Shown: positions 25,356 to 35,700, counted from the first letter of the stretch. The stretch is DNA of 38,080 nucleotides from an uncultured Prevotella sp. (GCA_947177775.1 CAMWVS010000028.1:1-38080); one strand, 5' to 3'. Numbers and translations: made by a program. The notes: generated by a model from the letters alone, not told the origin.

Positions 25356-25376
25356 TAGGCATAAAGACAAACTTAC
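25347..25376. promoter_or_regulatory. Operator-like perfect inverted repeat over promoter -7 element
   Basis: GTAAGTTTGT (25347-25356) and ACAAACTTAC (25367-25376) are a perfect 10-bp inverted repeat separated by 10 bases, so the half-site centres are 20 bases (about two helix turns) apart. One half-site contains the -7 element and the other lies just after the predicted transcription start. This is the geometry expected for a dimeric repressor site. No regulator gene is adjacent. Confidence 0.6.
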
Positions 25377-25385
25377 ATCCATGCC

Positions 25386-26561
25386 ATGAATGCTGCCAGT
25401 CATAAGTATAAAATAGTCTATTGCACACCTGCACTGTATATGGCAGGCGGCGTGGAACGTGTTCTGACTCTCAAAGCCAATTATTTTGCCGAGCACTATG
25501 GCTACGATATAACCATAATACTAACGGAAGGACGGGACAAACCACTGTTCTACCAACTCTCGGACAAGATAAAGATAGTTCATCTCGACATCAATTTTGA
25601 AGAGCTTTGGGGACAACCGTTTGTCAGTAAGGTTCTGCTTTACCTAAAAAAACAACGCGAATTTCGCCGCAAACTACAGGAACAGCTGATGCGTATCAGA
25701 CCTGACATCACAATAAGCCTGCTCCGCCGCGAGATAAACTTTATCACATCCATTAACGACGGAAGTCTGAAGATAGGCGAATTGCATGTCAACCGAGCCA
25801 ACTACCGTAACTTTGAAGCCAACGACACAAACATTCTCAAACGTCTGTTCGCGCGCTTCTGGATGGACAATCTCGTAAAACATTTGTCCCGTCTGGACCG
25901 TTTTGTTGTACTGACGGAAGAGGATTTCCAGTCATGGAAAGAGCTTGACAACACTATCGTCATACCCGACCCCATGTCGTTCAAGCCTACCGGCTTTAGC
26001 CGTCAGGAGCACAAACGCGTGATAGCGGTGGGAAGATATGCCTATCAGAAAGGATTCGACATGCTGCTGGAAGCCTGGAGCATGATTGAGAAGCAGTGTC
26101 CGGAGTGGCAACTGGCCATCTACGGCATGGGCAACCGCACCCCGTACGAGCAGCAGGCGGCCCGGCTGGGACTGGACATGACCCGATGCCACATCAACGG
26201 AAGCACGGCCGACATAGAGAAGGAGTATTCCGAAAGCTCACTCTTCGTGCTCAGTTCGCGTTTTGAAGGCTTCGGGATGGTGCTCGTCGAAGCCATGTCG
26301 TGCGGTCTTCCCGTGGTCTCTTTTGCCTGTCCGTGCGGTCCGCGCGACATCGTCAGCAACAGGCGGAACGGTCTGCTGGTGGAAAACGGAAACGTGGAGC
26401 AGCTCGCCAAGGCCATGCTCAGCCTCATCTCCGACGACGACATGCGCCGGAAGATGGGCGAATCGGCAAAAGATGACGTACGACGTTTCGATCTGGACGT
26501 GATTGCCGGGCTGTGGCAGAAACTGTTTGAAACAACAATGAAATCCAAACAACCCCATTGA
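25386..26561 (+). CDS. GT4-family glycosyltransferase
   Basis: The protein has 391 residues with a GT-B layout: 'KIVYCTPALYMAGGVERVLT' at the N-terminus (glycine-rich acceptor loop), 'ISLLRREINFI', the interdomain strand 'RVIAVGRYAYQKGFDMLLEA' and the donor motif 'SSRFEGFGMVLVEAMSCGLP' with intact E-x7-E. It is the first gene of a four-gene operon of glycosyltransferases. It is paralogous to the last gene of that operon, sharing 'YQKGFDMLxxAW' and 'LVENGNxxQLA'. Confidence 0.92.
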   Translation: MNAASHKYKIVYCTPALYMAGGVERVLTLKANYFAEHYGYDITIILTEGRDKPLFYQLSDKIKIVHLDINFEELWGQPFVSKVLLYLKKQREFRRKLQEQLMRIRPDITISLLRREINFITSINDGSLKIGELHVNRANYRNFEANDTNILKRLFARFWMDNLVKHLSRLDRFVVLTEEDFQSWKELDNTIVIPDPMSFKPTGFSRQEHKRVIAVGRYAYQKGFDMLLEAWSMIEKQCPEWQLAIYGMGNRTPYEQQAARLGLDMTRCHINGSTADIEKEYSESSLFVLSSRFEGFGMVLVEAMSCGLPVVSFACPCGPRDIVSNRRNGLLVENGNVEQLAKAMLSLISDDDMRRKMGESAKDDVRRFDLDVIAGLWQKLFETTMKSKQPH

Positions 26562-26562
26562 T

Positions 26563-27618
26563 ATGGAATATGAAGTGACAATAGGAATACCGCTTTACAA
26601 CGCAGAGCGTTTTATCCGCCCTACACTGGAATCGGCACTCGCCCAGACTTTCAGGAATATAGAGTTTCTTATTGTTGACGACTGCGGCACAGACGGTTCC
26701 GTTGAGATTGTAAAAGAAATACAGAACAGTCATCCGAGGGGCAACGACATCCACCTCGTCAGACAATCGCGGAACATGGGTGTTGGTCCGGCACGCAACC
26801 GGATTATCGACGAAGCCCGCGGACGCTATCTTTATTTTATGGACGCCGACGACCTGATAGAGCCGGAAACAATCAGCCTTCTTTATGAAAACATGAGGAA
26901 ACATGACGCCGAAATAGTGTTCGGGTCTTACGAGAAAGTAATCTACAGCCCGTCGGGAAACAACACCGGCACGTCCGGAGAAAAAGAGCTGTATTCCTAT
27001 CCCGACGCCGTTCTGACCGGAGAAGGATGTCTCGCGGAGTTCGCTTTCCGCAAATACGGCGGCATACAGGCGGCCGTATGGAACTGGCTCGTGGACATCA
27101 GCTTCCTCCGCGCCACAGGCCATCGCTTCATAGACGCCCACTATTGGGAAGATATGGTCTTCACATACACCCTCGTGACATACGTATCACGGGCGGTTCT
27201 TCTCCATGATGTCACCTATCATTATATGTGCCGCGAGGACTCGCTGTCCAACTATCAGCGGCGCGAACATATTGATAAGAATGAAGTGACGGCCAACGCC
27301 TCTACGATTGACGTTCTGAAAGGCGTAGCGAGAAAGCGGCTCATGAGGCGCCCGTATCTCGGCAACTGGTGTTACAACGTCGTGATGACCGACTTCTACA
27401 TCGTATGCAACGCCATCCGCAACCGCAACATAATCCGGCCGGCCGTCACGCCGGCAGAACTGCGCTCTTTCATGAGCCATCCGCTGCGGCCGGGAGAAAT
27501 ACTCCGGCTGAACCGCATGCGCGGAAAAAACCTTTTCCTATACACACTCGGAAAACTCCCCGCCGGCCTGTCCGTATGGATAATCGCTTTTTTAGGCAGA
27601 CGTAAGGGACTAATCTAA
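26563..27618 (+). CDS. GT2-family glycosyltransferase
   Basis: The protein has 351 residues. GT-A landmarks are 'VTIGIPLYNAERFIRPTLES', 'IEFLIVDDCGTDGS', 'NMGVGPARNRIIDEARGRYL' and the metal-binding 'YFMDADDLIEPE'; 'DAHYWEDMVFTYTL' is the later acidic motif. It starts one base after the previous stop codon. The C-terminal 60 residues are basic and hydrophobic ('LFLYTLGKLPAGLSVWIIAF') and may touch the membrane. Substrate unknown. Confidence 0.92.
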   Translation: MEYEVTIGIPLYNAERFIRPTLESALAQTFRNIEFLIVDDCGTDGSVEIVKEIQNSHPRGNDIHLVRQSRNMGVGPARNRIIDEARGRYLYFMDADDLIEPETISLLYENMRKHDAEIVFGSYEKVIYSPSGNNTGTSGEKELYSYPDAVLTGEGCLAEFAFRKYGGIQAAVWNWLVDISFLRATGHRFIDAHYWEDMVFTYTLVTYVSRAVLLHDVTYHYMCREDSLSNYQRREHIDKNEVTANASTIDVLKGVARKRLMRRPYLGNWCYNVVMTDFYIVCNAIRNRNIIRPAVTPAELRSFMSHPLRPGEILRLNRMRGKNLFLYTLGKLPAGLSVWIIAFLGRRKGLI

Positions 27619-27631
27619 CAATACAACAACC

Positions 27632-28483
27632 ATGGCCTGGTACGACAAATATCTTTCCATATACGGACGTCCGTTCGACGATGTGCCCGAAACCATCGTC
27701 AAAGAGACGCGCGACCGCATATCCGCTATGCAGAGCGACGCCCCCGTGGTATCCATTGTGGTCATCGCCTACAATGAGGCCACACGCCTTCCAGCCTGCC
27801 TGTGGTCACTGAGTGACCTCAGGACAGACTACCCTTTGGAAATCATCGGAGTCAACAACAACTCAAAGGACGAGACCGAGATGGTCTACGAAGCTTTCGG
27901 TGTGCGCTACATAAACGAACCCAACCAGAGTCCGGGACACGCCCGCCTGTGCGGGTTGACCAACTCACGAGGCAAATACCACTTCTTCATAGACGCCGAC
28001 ACCATGTATCCGCCGCGCTATGTCGACCTCATGATGGAACATCTGAAACGTCCCGGAACGGCCTGTGTGGGAACGTTCTGGAGTTTCTATCCCGACGAAC
28101 GTCATTCACGTCTCTCACTTCTGCTATTCGAAGCCATACGCGACATGTTCCTCTTCGTCCAGCATTTCAAGCGGCCGGAACTGTGCGTGCGCGGCATGAC
28201 GTTCGCTTTCCGTGCCGACTGCGCCCGTGAAGTGGGCATCCGGACCGACATCCGCCGTGGCGAGGACGGCTCGCTGGCACTCGGACTGAAACGCTACGGC
28301 CGCATCGCGTTTCTCCGCAATCGCCATGCGAGGGTCGTCACCGGCTATGGAACGCTCAACGAGAGCAGCATCTGGCAGAGCCTGCTCAACCGCATCCGGA
28401 CGCAGGGACGCGGCCTGACCCGCATCTTCTACAAGAAGGAACACTATGAAGACTCTGAAGAAAACATCATAAACAGACGGTGA
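27632..28483 (+). CDS. GT2-family glycosyltransferase
   Basis: The protein has 283 residues. An N-terminal extension of about 35 residues precedes 'PVVSIVVIAYNEATRLPACL'. The domain continues with 'EIIGVNNNSKDETEMV', 'PGHARLCGLTNSRGKYHFFI' and 'DADTMYPPRYVD', then 'RRGEDGSLALGLKRYGRIAF', an acidic loop followed by the lysine-arginine helix seen in processive and capsule GT2 enzymes. No membrane helix. Its stop codon overlaps the next start by one base. Confidence 0.9.
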   Translation: MAWYDKYLSIYGRPFDDVPETIVKETRDRISAMQSDAPVVSIVVIAYNEATRLPACLWSLSDLRTDYPLEIIGVNNNSKDETEMVYEAFGVRYINEPNQSPGHARLCGLTNSRGKYHFFIDADTMYPPRYVDLMMEHLKRPGTACVGTFWSFYPDERHSRLSLLLFEAIRDMFLFVQHFKRPELCVRGMTFAFRADCAREVGIRTDIRRGEDGSLALGLKRYGRIAFLRNRHARVVTGYGTLNESSIWQSLLNRIRTQGRGLTRIFYKKEHYEDSEENIINRR

Positions 28484-29709
28484 TGAGAATAGTTTATATC
28501 CTGGATACGCTGGCCCGTATCGGCGGGCTGGAACGCATCATCACCGACAAGATGAACTGGCTGGCGGAAAACGGCCACGAGGTGACGCTCATTACGGCCG
28601 CCCAAGGCGACCATCCCCACTCGTTTCCGCTCTCCGGAAAGGTGCGCCACACGGACATCGACGCCCGTTTCCACGTGCAATACCGCTACCGCTACCCCAT
28701 GCGGCTGTTCATCCGCTGGCAGATGGACCGCCGGTTTATCCGCAATCTCAGCCGCGCGATAGAATCAATCGACCCCGATGTGATTGTCGCGACGACATAC
28801 TATAAGGCCGATGTCGTGAGCAGCATGAGATGCCGGGCAGTAAAAATCATAGAGAGCCATAACGCCCGGCCGTTCACAGGACGCATGGACGGAGTCCGGC
28901 GGAACGCCATCATACAATGGTTTCACGACGTTTCCCTCCGCAGATACAACAGCAAGATTGAACGGAAAGCCGACGCCATAGTCACGCTGACCGAAGGCGA
29001 CGCCCGCGAATGGGCCTCGGCCCGAAGAGTGTGCGTCATTCCCAATATATACATGAACCCTTCTACCGTCTCCGTCAACTCTTCTGAAAACACCGTTCCA
29101 CCTGCTAACGCCCATCAGACAAATACTACTGACAATGAACATCAATGCCACCGGCGCGTCATAGCGGCCGGACGGCTCGTCTATCAGAAAGGATTCGACA
29201 TGCTCATCGACGCTTGGGCCATTGTGGCGAAATCACATCCGGACTGGACGCTCGACATCTTCGGCTCCGGAGAGGAGGAGGAGCGGCTACTGCTGCAGAT
29301 TCGACATCTGGGACTTGACAGCCTCGTCAGGATAAACCGCCCCACCCCGGACATACTGCAAGAATACTCACGGAGCGACATTCTTGTTGTTTCCTCACGC
29401 TTCGAGGGTTTTTCTCTCGTACTTGTGGAGGCCATGTCGTGCGGAACACCATGCGTAAGCTTCGACTGTAAGTATGGTCCGTCGGAAGTAATCCGTGACC
29501 GGGAGGACGGTATGCTGGTGGAAAACGGAAACATCACTCAGCTCGCCGCCACCATCTGCCATCTTATAGAAAACGATGAAGAACGCCGTCGCTACGGCCG
29601 CCGGGCTGCGGAGAACATCACGCGCTACCGTCCCGAAAACGTCATGCCGATGTGGACAGACCTGTTTGCGAAGCTGGCTGACGACAAGAAGACAGAAAAC
29701 ATGCAATAG
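28483..29709 (+). CDS. GT4-family glycosyltransferase with serine/asparagine-rich insert
   Basis: The protein has 408 residues from the ATG at 28483, which overlaps the previous stop (TGATG); a GTG one codon earlier is less likely. 'MRIVYILDTLARIGGLERII' is the acceptor-side start, and 'EGFSLVLVEAMSCGTPCVSF' holds the intact E-x7-E donor motif. Between the two domains, around residues 195-225, lies a Ser/Asn/Thr/His-rich stretch ('NPSTVSVNSSENTVPPANAH') that its paralogue at 25386-26561 lacks; it sits at the domain hinge. Last gene of the operon, convergent with the lyase gene. Confidence 0.9.
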   Translation: MRIVYILDTLARIGGLERIITDKMNWLAENGHEVTLITAAQGDHPHSFPLSGKVRHTDIDARFHVQYRYRYPMRLFIRWQMDRRFIRNLSRAIESIDPDVIVATTYYKADVVSSMRCRAVKIIESHNARPFTGRMDGVRRNAIIQWFHDVSLRRYNSKIERKADAIVTLTEGDAREWASARRVCVIPNIYMNPSTVSVNSSENTVPPANAHQTNTTDNEHQCHRRVIAAGRLVYQKGFDMLIDAWAIVAKSHPDWTLDIFGSGEEEERLLLQIRHLGLDSLVRINRPTPDILQEYSRSDILVVSSRFEGFSLVLVEAMSCGTPCVSFDCKYGPSEVIRDREDGMLVENGNITQLAATICHLIENDEERRRYGRRAAENITRYRPENVMPMWTDLFAKLADDKKTENMQ

Positions 29710-29774
29710 TTCCTGAGTCCATGCCAAGTTTCGTCACGACGGACCATTCCATGACATGCCACCATAACAACGTT

Positions 29775-31214
29775 TCATCTGGCAAAAAACTTACGCCCTT
29801 TTGATATTCGCAGTGACTGCACACCAGATGTGGCATGAATGCCACGAAAATCGTATGAAGGGCATGAGGAAGACACAGGCAATTCATGAACGGCATGACG
29901 CAGACCGCTCGTCGCTCCGTCGTATGGGAACTGCCATCCCGCTTTAATGCCGTAAGCCGTGGACGAGGGTTTCAGTCTCAGAAAAGTTATGTCGGGCAGC
30001 GAACCGTCGGACTTGCGTTCACGCCGAAGCTGACTGCCGTCAAGGCTCTCGAAATCATTTGCCGACAGTTGGACGGACGGCAGGAAGGTATTGTCCGTCA
30101 AAGTACATTGGCTGAGGTCGACGGCACCGCAGTCGTCCCTACGGCTCTGATAAGACAGATTGTGCGTCAGGACATGACCATAACCATCCACGTCGACCGC
30201 CTCGTCCCATGACTTGCGGTTCACCATATAGAAATTGTACTTGTTCTGACAGGCCGAATTGTTGTGCCAGTCGTTACCGCCAAGATGATGATTCGAATAG
30301 AATCCGTTGGCTTTATTGGCCCAACAGATGCAGTTTCTGATAATGTTTCGCGGCACATCGACGTCGCCTTTCATCGTTCCCATGCCATAACCTCCGGCCT
30401 TTATGCCCGTGCCGTCGCCGCGAGAAACACGATTGGCATCATATCCGTTTTCCCACGCCCAGCAGCTGTCTACCACAACCGGCGCGAGATTTGAAATCAA
30501 GTCAATGCCATCGTCACTGTTGCGCCACGCCCGGCATCCACGGATGACATTGCCGGTATATCCTGCCTTATTGAGATGAAAGCCGAATCCGTCGCAGTTG
30601 CCGCCGCGGCCGTTTTCCGAGACAGGGTCGTAGTTGTTGTAAGCATCGCAGTTGAGCACAAGATTATTGCTGCCCCGCGTGAAGTATATTCCTATACCCA
30701 TGCCGTCGTGAATGTTCACACGCTCTATGATGCAGTTGCTGCCGCCGCGCATACTGATGTTCTCGCTCTGCGTGTGTCCCGTTATGGTCACCTGTATGCC
30801 CACGATGTCGAAATCGCGCAGTCTCCAGTAGTCACCCTTGACGTAGAATCCACTCACGCGCTTGCCCTCCGGTCTGACAGCGCTCAAGTCTATCACGGCT
30901 TTCTCACCACCGTATCCGGCTATCGTGATCGGCTTGGCCGCAGTGCCGCTCTGCGTGAGATTATACACACAGGCATAGAGCCCGCCCTCCTGCCAGCCCA
31001 TTATCTCGTCCTCCGTCGGCCTATATGTCCCGCCACGAAGATATATCACGTCGCCGGCCACAGCTTTCTCCACCGCCCGACGCAACGTTGCCCACGGCGC
31101 CACGGACGTACCATTGCCGTCGCCATCACTGCCGGACGGCGATACATAATAATCACGGGCCGAAACAGTCATGACGGCAATAAGGGCGATAAAGGATGAT
31201 ACAAGTCTGTTCAT
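29775..31214 (-). CDS. Secreted right-handed beta-helix polysaccharide lyase (PL9-like)
   Basis: The protein has 479 residues with a signal peptide ('SSFIALIAVMTVSA', cleavage near R20). 'DYYVSPSGSDGDGNGTSVAP' and 'AVAGDVIYLRGGTYRP' are the usual start of secreted pectate-lyase-like beta-helices. The central part keeps the family-9 active-site pattern: D208 in 'NCDGFGFHLN', D234, D235 and D238 in 'WRNSDDGIDLI', and a lysine at 272 in 'GIKAGGYG'. In PL9 pectate lyases these aspartates bind calcium and the lysine is the catalytic base. It therefore probably cleaves a uronic-acid-containing polymer by beta-elimination outside the cytoplasm. Beside polysaccharide-synthesis genes it may trim the home-made polymer rather than plant pectin. 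A -7 element lies at 31260-31267. Confidence 0.88.
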   Translation of the reverse strand: MNRLVSSFIALIAVMTVSARDYYVSPSGSDGDGNGTSVAPWATLRRAVEKAVAGDVIYLRGGTYRPTEDEIMGWQEGGLYACVYNLTQSGTAAKPITIAGYGGEKAVIDLSAVRPEGKRVSGFYVKGDYWRLRDFDIVGIQVTITGHTQSENISMRGGSNCIIERVNIHDGMGIGIYFTRGSNNLVLNCDAYNNYDPVSENGRGGNCDGFGFHLNKAGYTGNVIRGCRAWRNSDDGIDLISNLAPVVVDSCWAWENGYDANRVSRGDGTGIKAGGYGMGTMKGDVDVPRNIIRNCICWANKANGFYSNHHLGGNDWHNNSACQNKYNFYMVNRKSWDEAVDVDGYGHVLTHNLSYQSRRDDCGAVDLSQCTLTDNTFLPSVQLSANDFESLDGSQLRRERKSDGSLPDITFLRLKPSSTAYGIKAGWQFPYDGATSGLRHAVHELPVSSSCPSYDFRGIHATSGVQSLRISKGRKFFAR

Positions 31215-31259
31215 TACATTATAATATTTACGTTGTTAGAAGATCAGTTCTCTTGTGTG

Positions 31260-31267
31260 CAAATATA
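31260..31267 (-). promoter_or_regulatory. -7 element for the lyase gene
   Basis: Minus-strand TATATTTG matches TAnnTTTG and lies 46 bases before the ATG at 31214. No convincing -33 element is seen. Confidence 0.55.
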
Positions 31268-31510
31268 ATATGTAAAAACGTTATAAGGAAACGAATCAGC
31301 ATAAAAAGGAGAAAAAACATTATATTTCCAATGTGTATTCAATCAATAGTTTATTCACGACTAAGCCCCCTTTCCTAAACAACAACTCAAAATAGCGCAA
31401 AAGAAATCAGCCCCCAATCCTTGCCAATAACAGCGGAAGAGATTGTTGCCAATCGGCATCTTTCCCGCTTCCGGCACGGATTCGGAGGGCTGATTTTCCT
31501 AAAAGACGAT

Positions 31511-32425
31511 TTATCTGTTTATGATTACCTTACGGCCGTTGACTATATACATTCCAGCCGGCAACGTGTTGACATCCGGTGCATTGACCCGCTGACCACT
31601 GATGGTATAGACAACATTATCCAACGGATTGCGGCTGACTTCAACATTATCCACCGAACTTACCTGTTCCTCTATCACGGCAAAGAAATAACGTCCCCAA
31701 TCCGTCGCCATATAGTCATCCTTGCTGCCCACCGGGACATAGAGCATGGCGTACTGATTTATTGAGATGAACACACCGAAACCATTGACCGGAGGAGCGG
31801 GATTGTTTGAATGAACCTTCTGAAGATTGGCACATTTGAAGAAAGCCTGATCGCCGATATGCGTAACCGAGGCAGGAATCGTTACTTCCTTCAATGCGCT
31901 TTTGTTCGCAAACACATTGTCCTCAATACCGGTCACGGTATATTTCACAGCATTATCATATTTTATTGTTGATGGTATAACAACTTCTGCCGGCAGCAAC
32001 TGAGAAATATATCCCGAGACCGTAGCCGTTTTTGACGGTTCATCCAATGTGAATGTCAGGCCTTTAGAACCGTTATGCGTTATCAAATCATCTGTCAGAA
32101 TATGACTGAAATAATAATTCCAGTAAGGACTCTCAGCATAAGTGGCCTCACTCCCTTTAGGAACATAAAGTATTGCATCCGAAGCTATCTCCTTGAAAGC
32201 ATTTGAGCCTGTTGTCGGTAGTGTGGGATTTTTAGAATAAACAGATTTTAGGCTTGTACATTGATAGAAAGTTCTGGTTCCGACATGTGTAATCAAACTC
32301 GGCAACGTTATTTCCGTGAGACTCGCACAACCCTCAAACGCTTTGTCTCTTATACGCGTTACCGTATTAGGAATCGTTATCGCTTTAAGACTACTGCAAT
32401 TATAGTATTTACAACCAGTTATTAC
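31511..32425 (-). pseudogene. 5'-truncated BspA-like leucine-rich-repeat surface protein
   Basis: The reading frame is open from just after a TGA (32426-32428) to the stop at 31511, about 305 codons. It encodes LRR_5-type repeats throughout: 'NCSSLKAITIPNTVTRI', 'KAFEGCASLTEITLPSLIT', 'TFYQCTSLKSV', 'ALKEVTIPASVTHIGDQAFF', each with the C-x-x-L-x-x-I/V-x-I/L-P pattern. The C-terminus 'VYTISGQRVNAPDVNTLPAG' ending 'NGRKVIINR' is a Prevotella-style tail. There is no ATG, signal peptide or start-like sequence before the first repeat; the first candidate start, a TTG at 32305, lies in the middle of a repeat. The intact gene would have begun further upstream, so the 5' part is lost. The 310-bp junction with the AT-rich right-hand gene is the likely breakpoint. 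Confidence 0.75.
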
Positions 32426-32428
32426 TCA

Positions 32429-32738
32429 ATAATTTGCAAGTAATAAGTCAGAAATATGATCGCAACCTTTAAGGGTACATTCTAAGGGGTGAAGATTTAA
32501 CGCTTTTATTGATTCTTAACTCATTTGGAGTGTCAATACGAGCGGTTTCTTCTTTTTTCGATGCAATTTATTTCCGATATTCCACTTCTATTTTGGCTCA
32601 TTGCTTAAGCCTGTACAAAGGTACAATATTTTTCCGATATTGTTCGTTATCCCTTAGCTTTTGGGTCGCAGAGCAGATTCTCCTCCAAAATTTTCACTAA
32701 GTACCATATTTTTATCGTATTTATTTGTAAACTTACAA
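32429..32738. other. AT-rich junction between LRR remnant and giant helicase gene
   Basis: This 310-bp stretch has no gene. It contains a minus-strand -7 match TACCTTTG (bases 32616-32623) pointing at the LRR remnant and a direct repeat TTTCCGATATT (near 32571-32581 and 32632-32642). An in-frame peptide 'LKGCDHISDLLLANY' immediately before the LRR stop codon may be decayed LRR coding sequence. The composition matches the right-hand gene, not the polysaccharide genes. Confidence 0.5.
32616..32623 (-). promoter_or_regulatory. Possible -7 element upstream of the LRR remnant
   Basis: Minus-strand TACCTTTG matches TAnnTTTG. It points toward the truncated LRR gene, but no intact start codon follows in a usable frame, so it may be a relic or a chance match. 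Confidence 0.3.
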
Positions 32739-35700
32739 TCATCTTCTTTCGGAAAGAAAATCTTGCAACGAAATTGTTGTAATGCCTAATCCGAGAGCCT
32801 TGGATTGCAAGAGATTGTCGGAAGTCAACAATATAGGATTCTTATCCTCTGTTTTATATCTTAGTGCAACGGAAAGAATAAGACAATCGGCTTTTTGTGC
32901 ATCGAAACCATTGGGAAGCAAGGACGAGTCGCCTTCTTCCATGCTGGAATAATTATTAAGAAAAGCCTTGTTGATGTTTTTAACCGCATCGTTGAGTGCT
33001 TTCTTGTCAATACTTTGTTTCAATTTTAAACGATCAAGTTCTTCCAATACTGTAGTGGGAATCACAACTTTATACTTTCCTATTTTTGAGATAATGGTTG
33101 GACATTTTACAAACACATTCGTGTCAATAATGAAAATATTCTCCTTGTCTGCCACAATCTCCTTCAAATGTTTTTCAGGCAGATTGATTTTCCCAAGAAC
33201 CGTTACCTTTAATTCACCAGATGTTATGGTTTGAGTCATGGATGGGTTTAATGCTGCAACTTTGTTTTCATTGATTTTCAGCAAGAAGCGTCGAACCTCA
33301 TCTGACATGAAGTTTTTGAGAATCATCCTATCAGCAACAATTATAGTACAACGTCTTGCACGAGATGTTGCTACATTAAAAAGTTTGCTGTCAAGAGAAT
33401 AGATAACAGAAGCATTGGGGATGAGAAAAATGGTATAATCGACAGTCAATCCCTGTATTCTGTCAACAGTTTCTATTTTCAGATTGTCGGGAATCTCCTC
33501 GCTGTACAGTTTCATGATGAATGTCTTTTGCAATTCCTTGACCGTTTCTTTGAACTTGGATAGAATTGCTATTTTAGCTTCGGGACTTTCTTTCAATATT
33601 CGCTCAGTCAAATCAAAGGCAACATTCAACGCATTTACAGGTTTCTTATCTCCTATTTTAAGTTCTAAATCCACCAAAGACGGTCCTCCCAATCTATTCA
33701 ATACAGGCAAGGATGTTTGTATCTCATCAACACCTGCAACCGAGTTCAGTTCATTGTTGTAGAAGACACCAGTGAATTCAGCTCCTCTCTTAGTCAAACG
33801 GAATGTATCGCTCAACATGAATGTTGGCATAGGAATATTATTGCAAAGAGTATCAAATCCTTTCACAATAGGACTCCATCCACAAGTATTGATTTTGTCT
33901 TCATTGGTTTTAACAATAGGAGCAAGCTGCTTCTGGTCTCCTATCCATACGACTTTGCTTCCTAACTTCTTCGATGCGGCAATCATTGGTAGTAACGCCT
34001 GACTTGCTTCGTCTACTATGACATAATCAAAAGGAGTAGTTTCAAGCATGTCTTTAGCCCACCCACTTGAAATGTAGAACGTGGCAAGCGAGAGATGACC
34101 GGGCGTGGCATTGCAAACGTTTCCTTCATTTGCCACCAATTTAGGTAATTCGTGTCGCTCGTCTATCGTCAGGCTTGTCTTTGATACTTTGCCACTTTCA
34201 AGATACGGTTTCAAATCCTCTTTGGAAGCAACGACTTTCAATGCTTCATTAGTTAGTGCTGTTACCAACACGCTTTTTCTTTCTGACAAAAGCTGTGCGA
34301 CTAACCTTCCCATCCTATATGTTTTACCTGTTCCAGGGGGGCCTTGAATGGCAACAGTATTATGAGATTCCAAACTACGCAGAATGTGGATATTCAGGTC
34401 TTCTGTCGCGGCAACCTTTTGTGGATTCCATGTGCTTTCTTCAACAGAAAAATAATCTAAAATTTCTTTTGTCGCTTTACATTCAGAGTTTTGGACAATA
34501 TCTTTCAAGTTGAGTAGATATTTCAATGGTGGGTCGTTAGGCCCGAAGGCAATGATTGGATTTTGGGATTCAAGCAAATTTGCAAAATCCACGGTAATAT
34601 TCTTCACCCCAACCAAGCAAAATGCAGGGTCTTCTGATTTTGAAATCCAGACGCAATGTGCATCAGAGTAATCACATTGATATTGTTCCCGAAGGTCTGC
34701 CCAAGCACAATCACCCCAATTCTTGTAACTTGCCATCTCGCCGATAAAACAAGATGCTGTCCAGAAAGAATTTTTACGAGGCATGTTGTCAGAGATACGC
34801 ACTTTGAAGATGGAGAAATCTCCTCTAAAGCCAACAAACTTGCCAACAAATACTTCACCACGTTCTTTCAGAACTGTAGCTTTAGTTGCAATCAGACGAC
34901 CATACTCCTTCATCTGAGTATCATACTCAGTTTCAAGAAATGCTATATAATCTTCTCGTTTGAACTTCATAATGAATCCTCCTCTGAATATAGGTTCTGC
35001 ACTCCTTGCTTTTTTTGCATAGATATTCTTGACAGATTTTGCATTGCCTGGGATTCGAAAGGATGCGAAGTTGAAGTGCATCTCATTGAAATATTTCAAT
35101 AGTGATGAAAAACTATTCAATCTGTCTTCGTGTTCATCCACATTAAGATTTTCTGAATCGAATGTGATAGAGAACGTTGACTGTTTTTTAACGAGATTGT
35201 CTTTAGGGACTTCTACTATCTCATTATTAGACCGATACACCAACAGCTTAGCGTTTTCTTTTACAACCCATTCCCATTCCGTTGGATTTACCTTGAATGG
35301 TTCTGTTTCAGTTCTATAGCTTTTAAGAACTATTTTTATTGTCTCTCCTAATTCGTCTTGAACCTCCTCGTTTGAATAGCAATATGGAACACCATCCTCA
35401 TCGCATTCTCCATATCCTGTTGGGAACTTCCAGTCTGGACGTTCTTCTATTAGTTTTTGCTGTGCTTGAAGTTGAGCCTCATACATCTTTCGTTTAGACA
35501 TTTCGCTTTCTTCCAAACCAACTTTTGCGGTTCGTCCCGACTTTAATCTCTCCACTTCCTGTTTCAGGCGGGCGTTCTCGTCCTCCAGTTCCTTGTTACG
35601 GCTGCTCAAATCCTTAAAATCTGCAATGTGAGTCACAAGTTCTGTCAAGTCTTCTTCATTCAAACTATTCTTCAAGGTCTGCAATTGCTGTCTTTCATTT

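Noticed and set aside
30576..31199. 207-codon plus-strand frame opposite the lyase gene
   Set aside because: Val/Ala-rich antisense shadow of a well-supported secreted lyase.
32303..32305. TTG at 32305 as start of the LRR protein
   Set aside because: It lies in the middle of a repeat, with intact LRR sequence upstream and no signal peptide after it.
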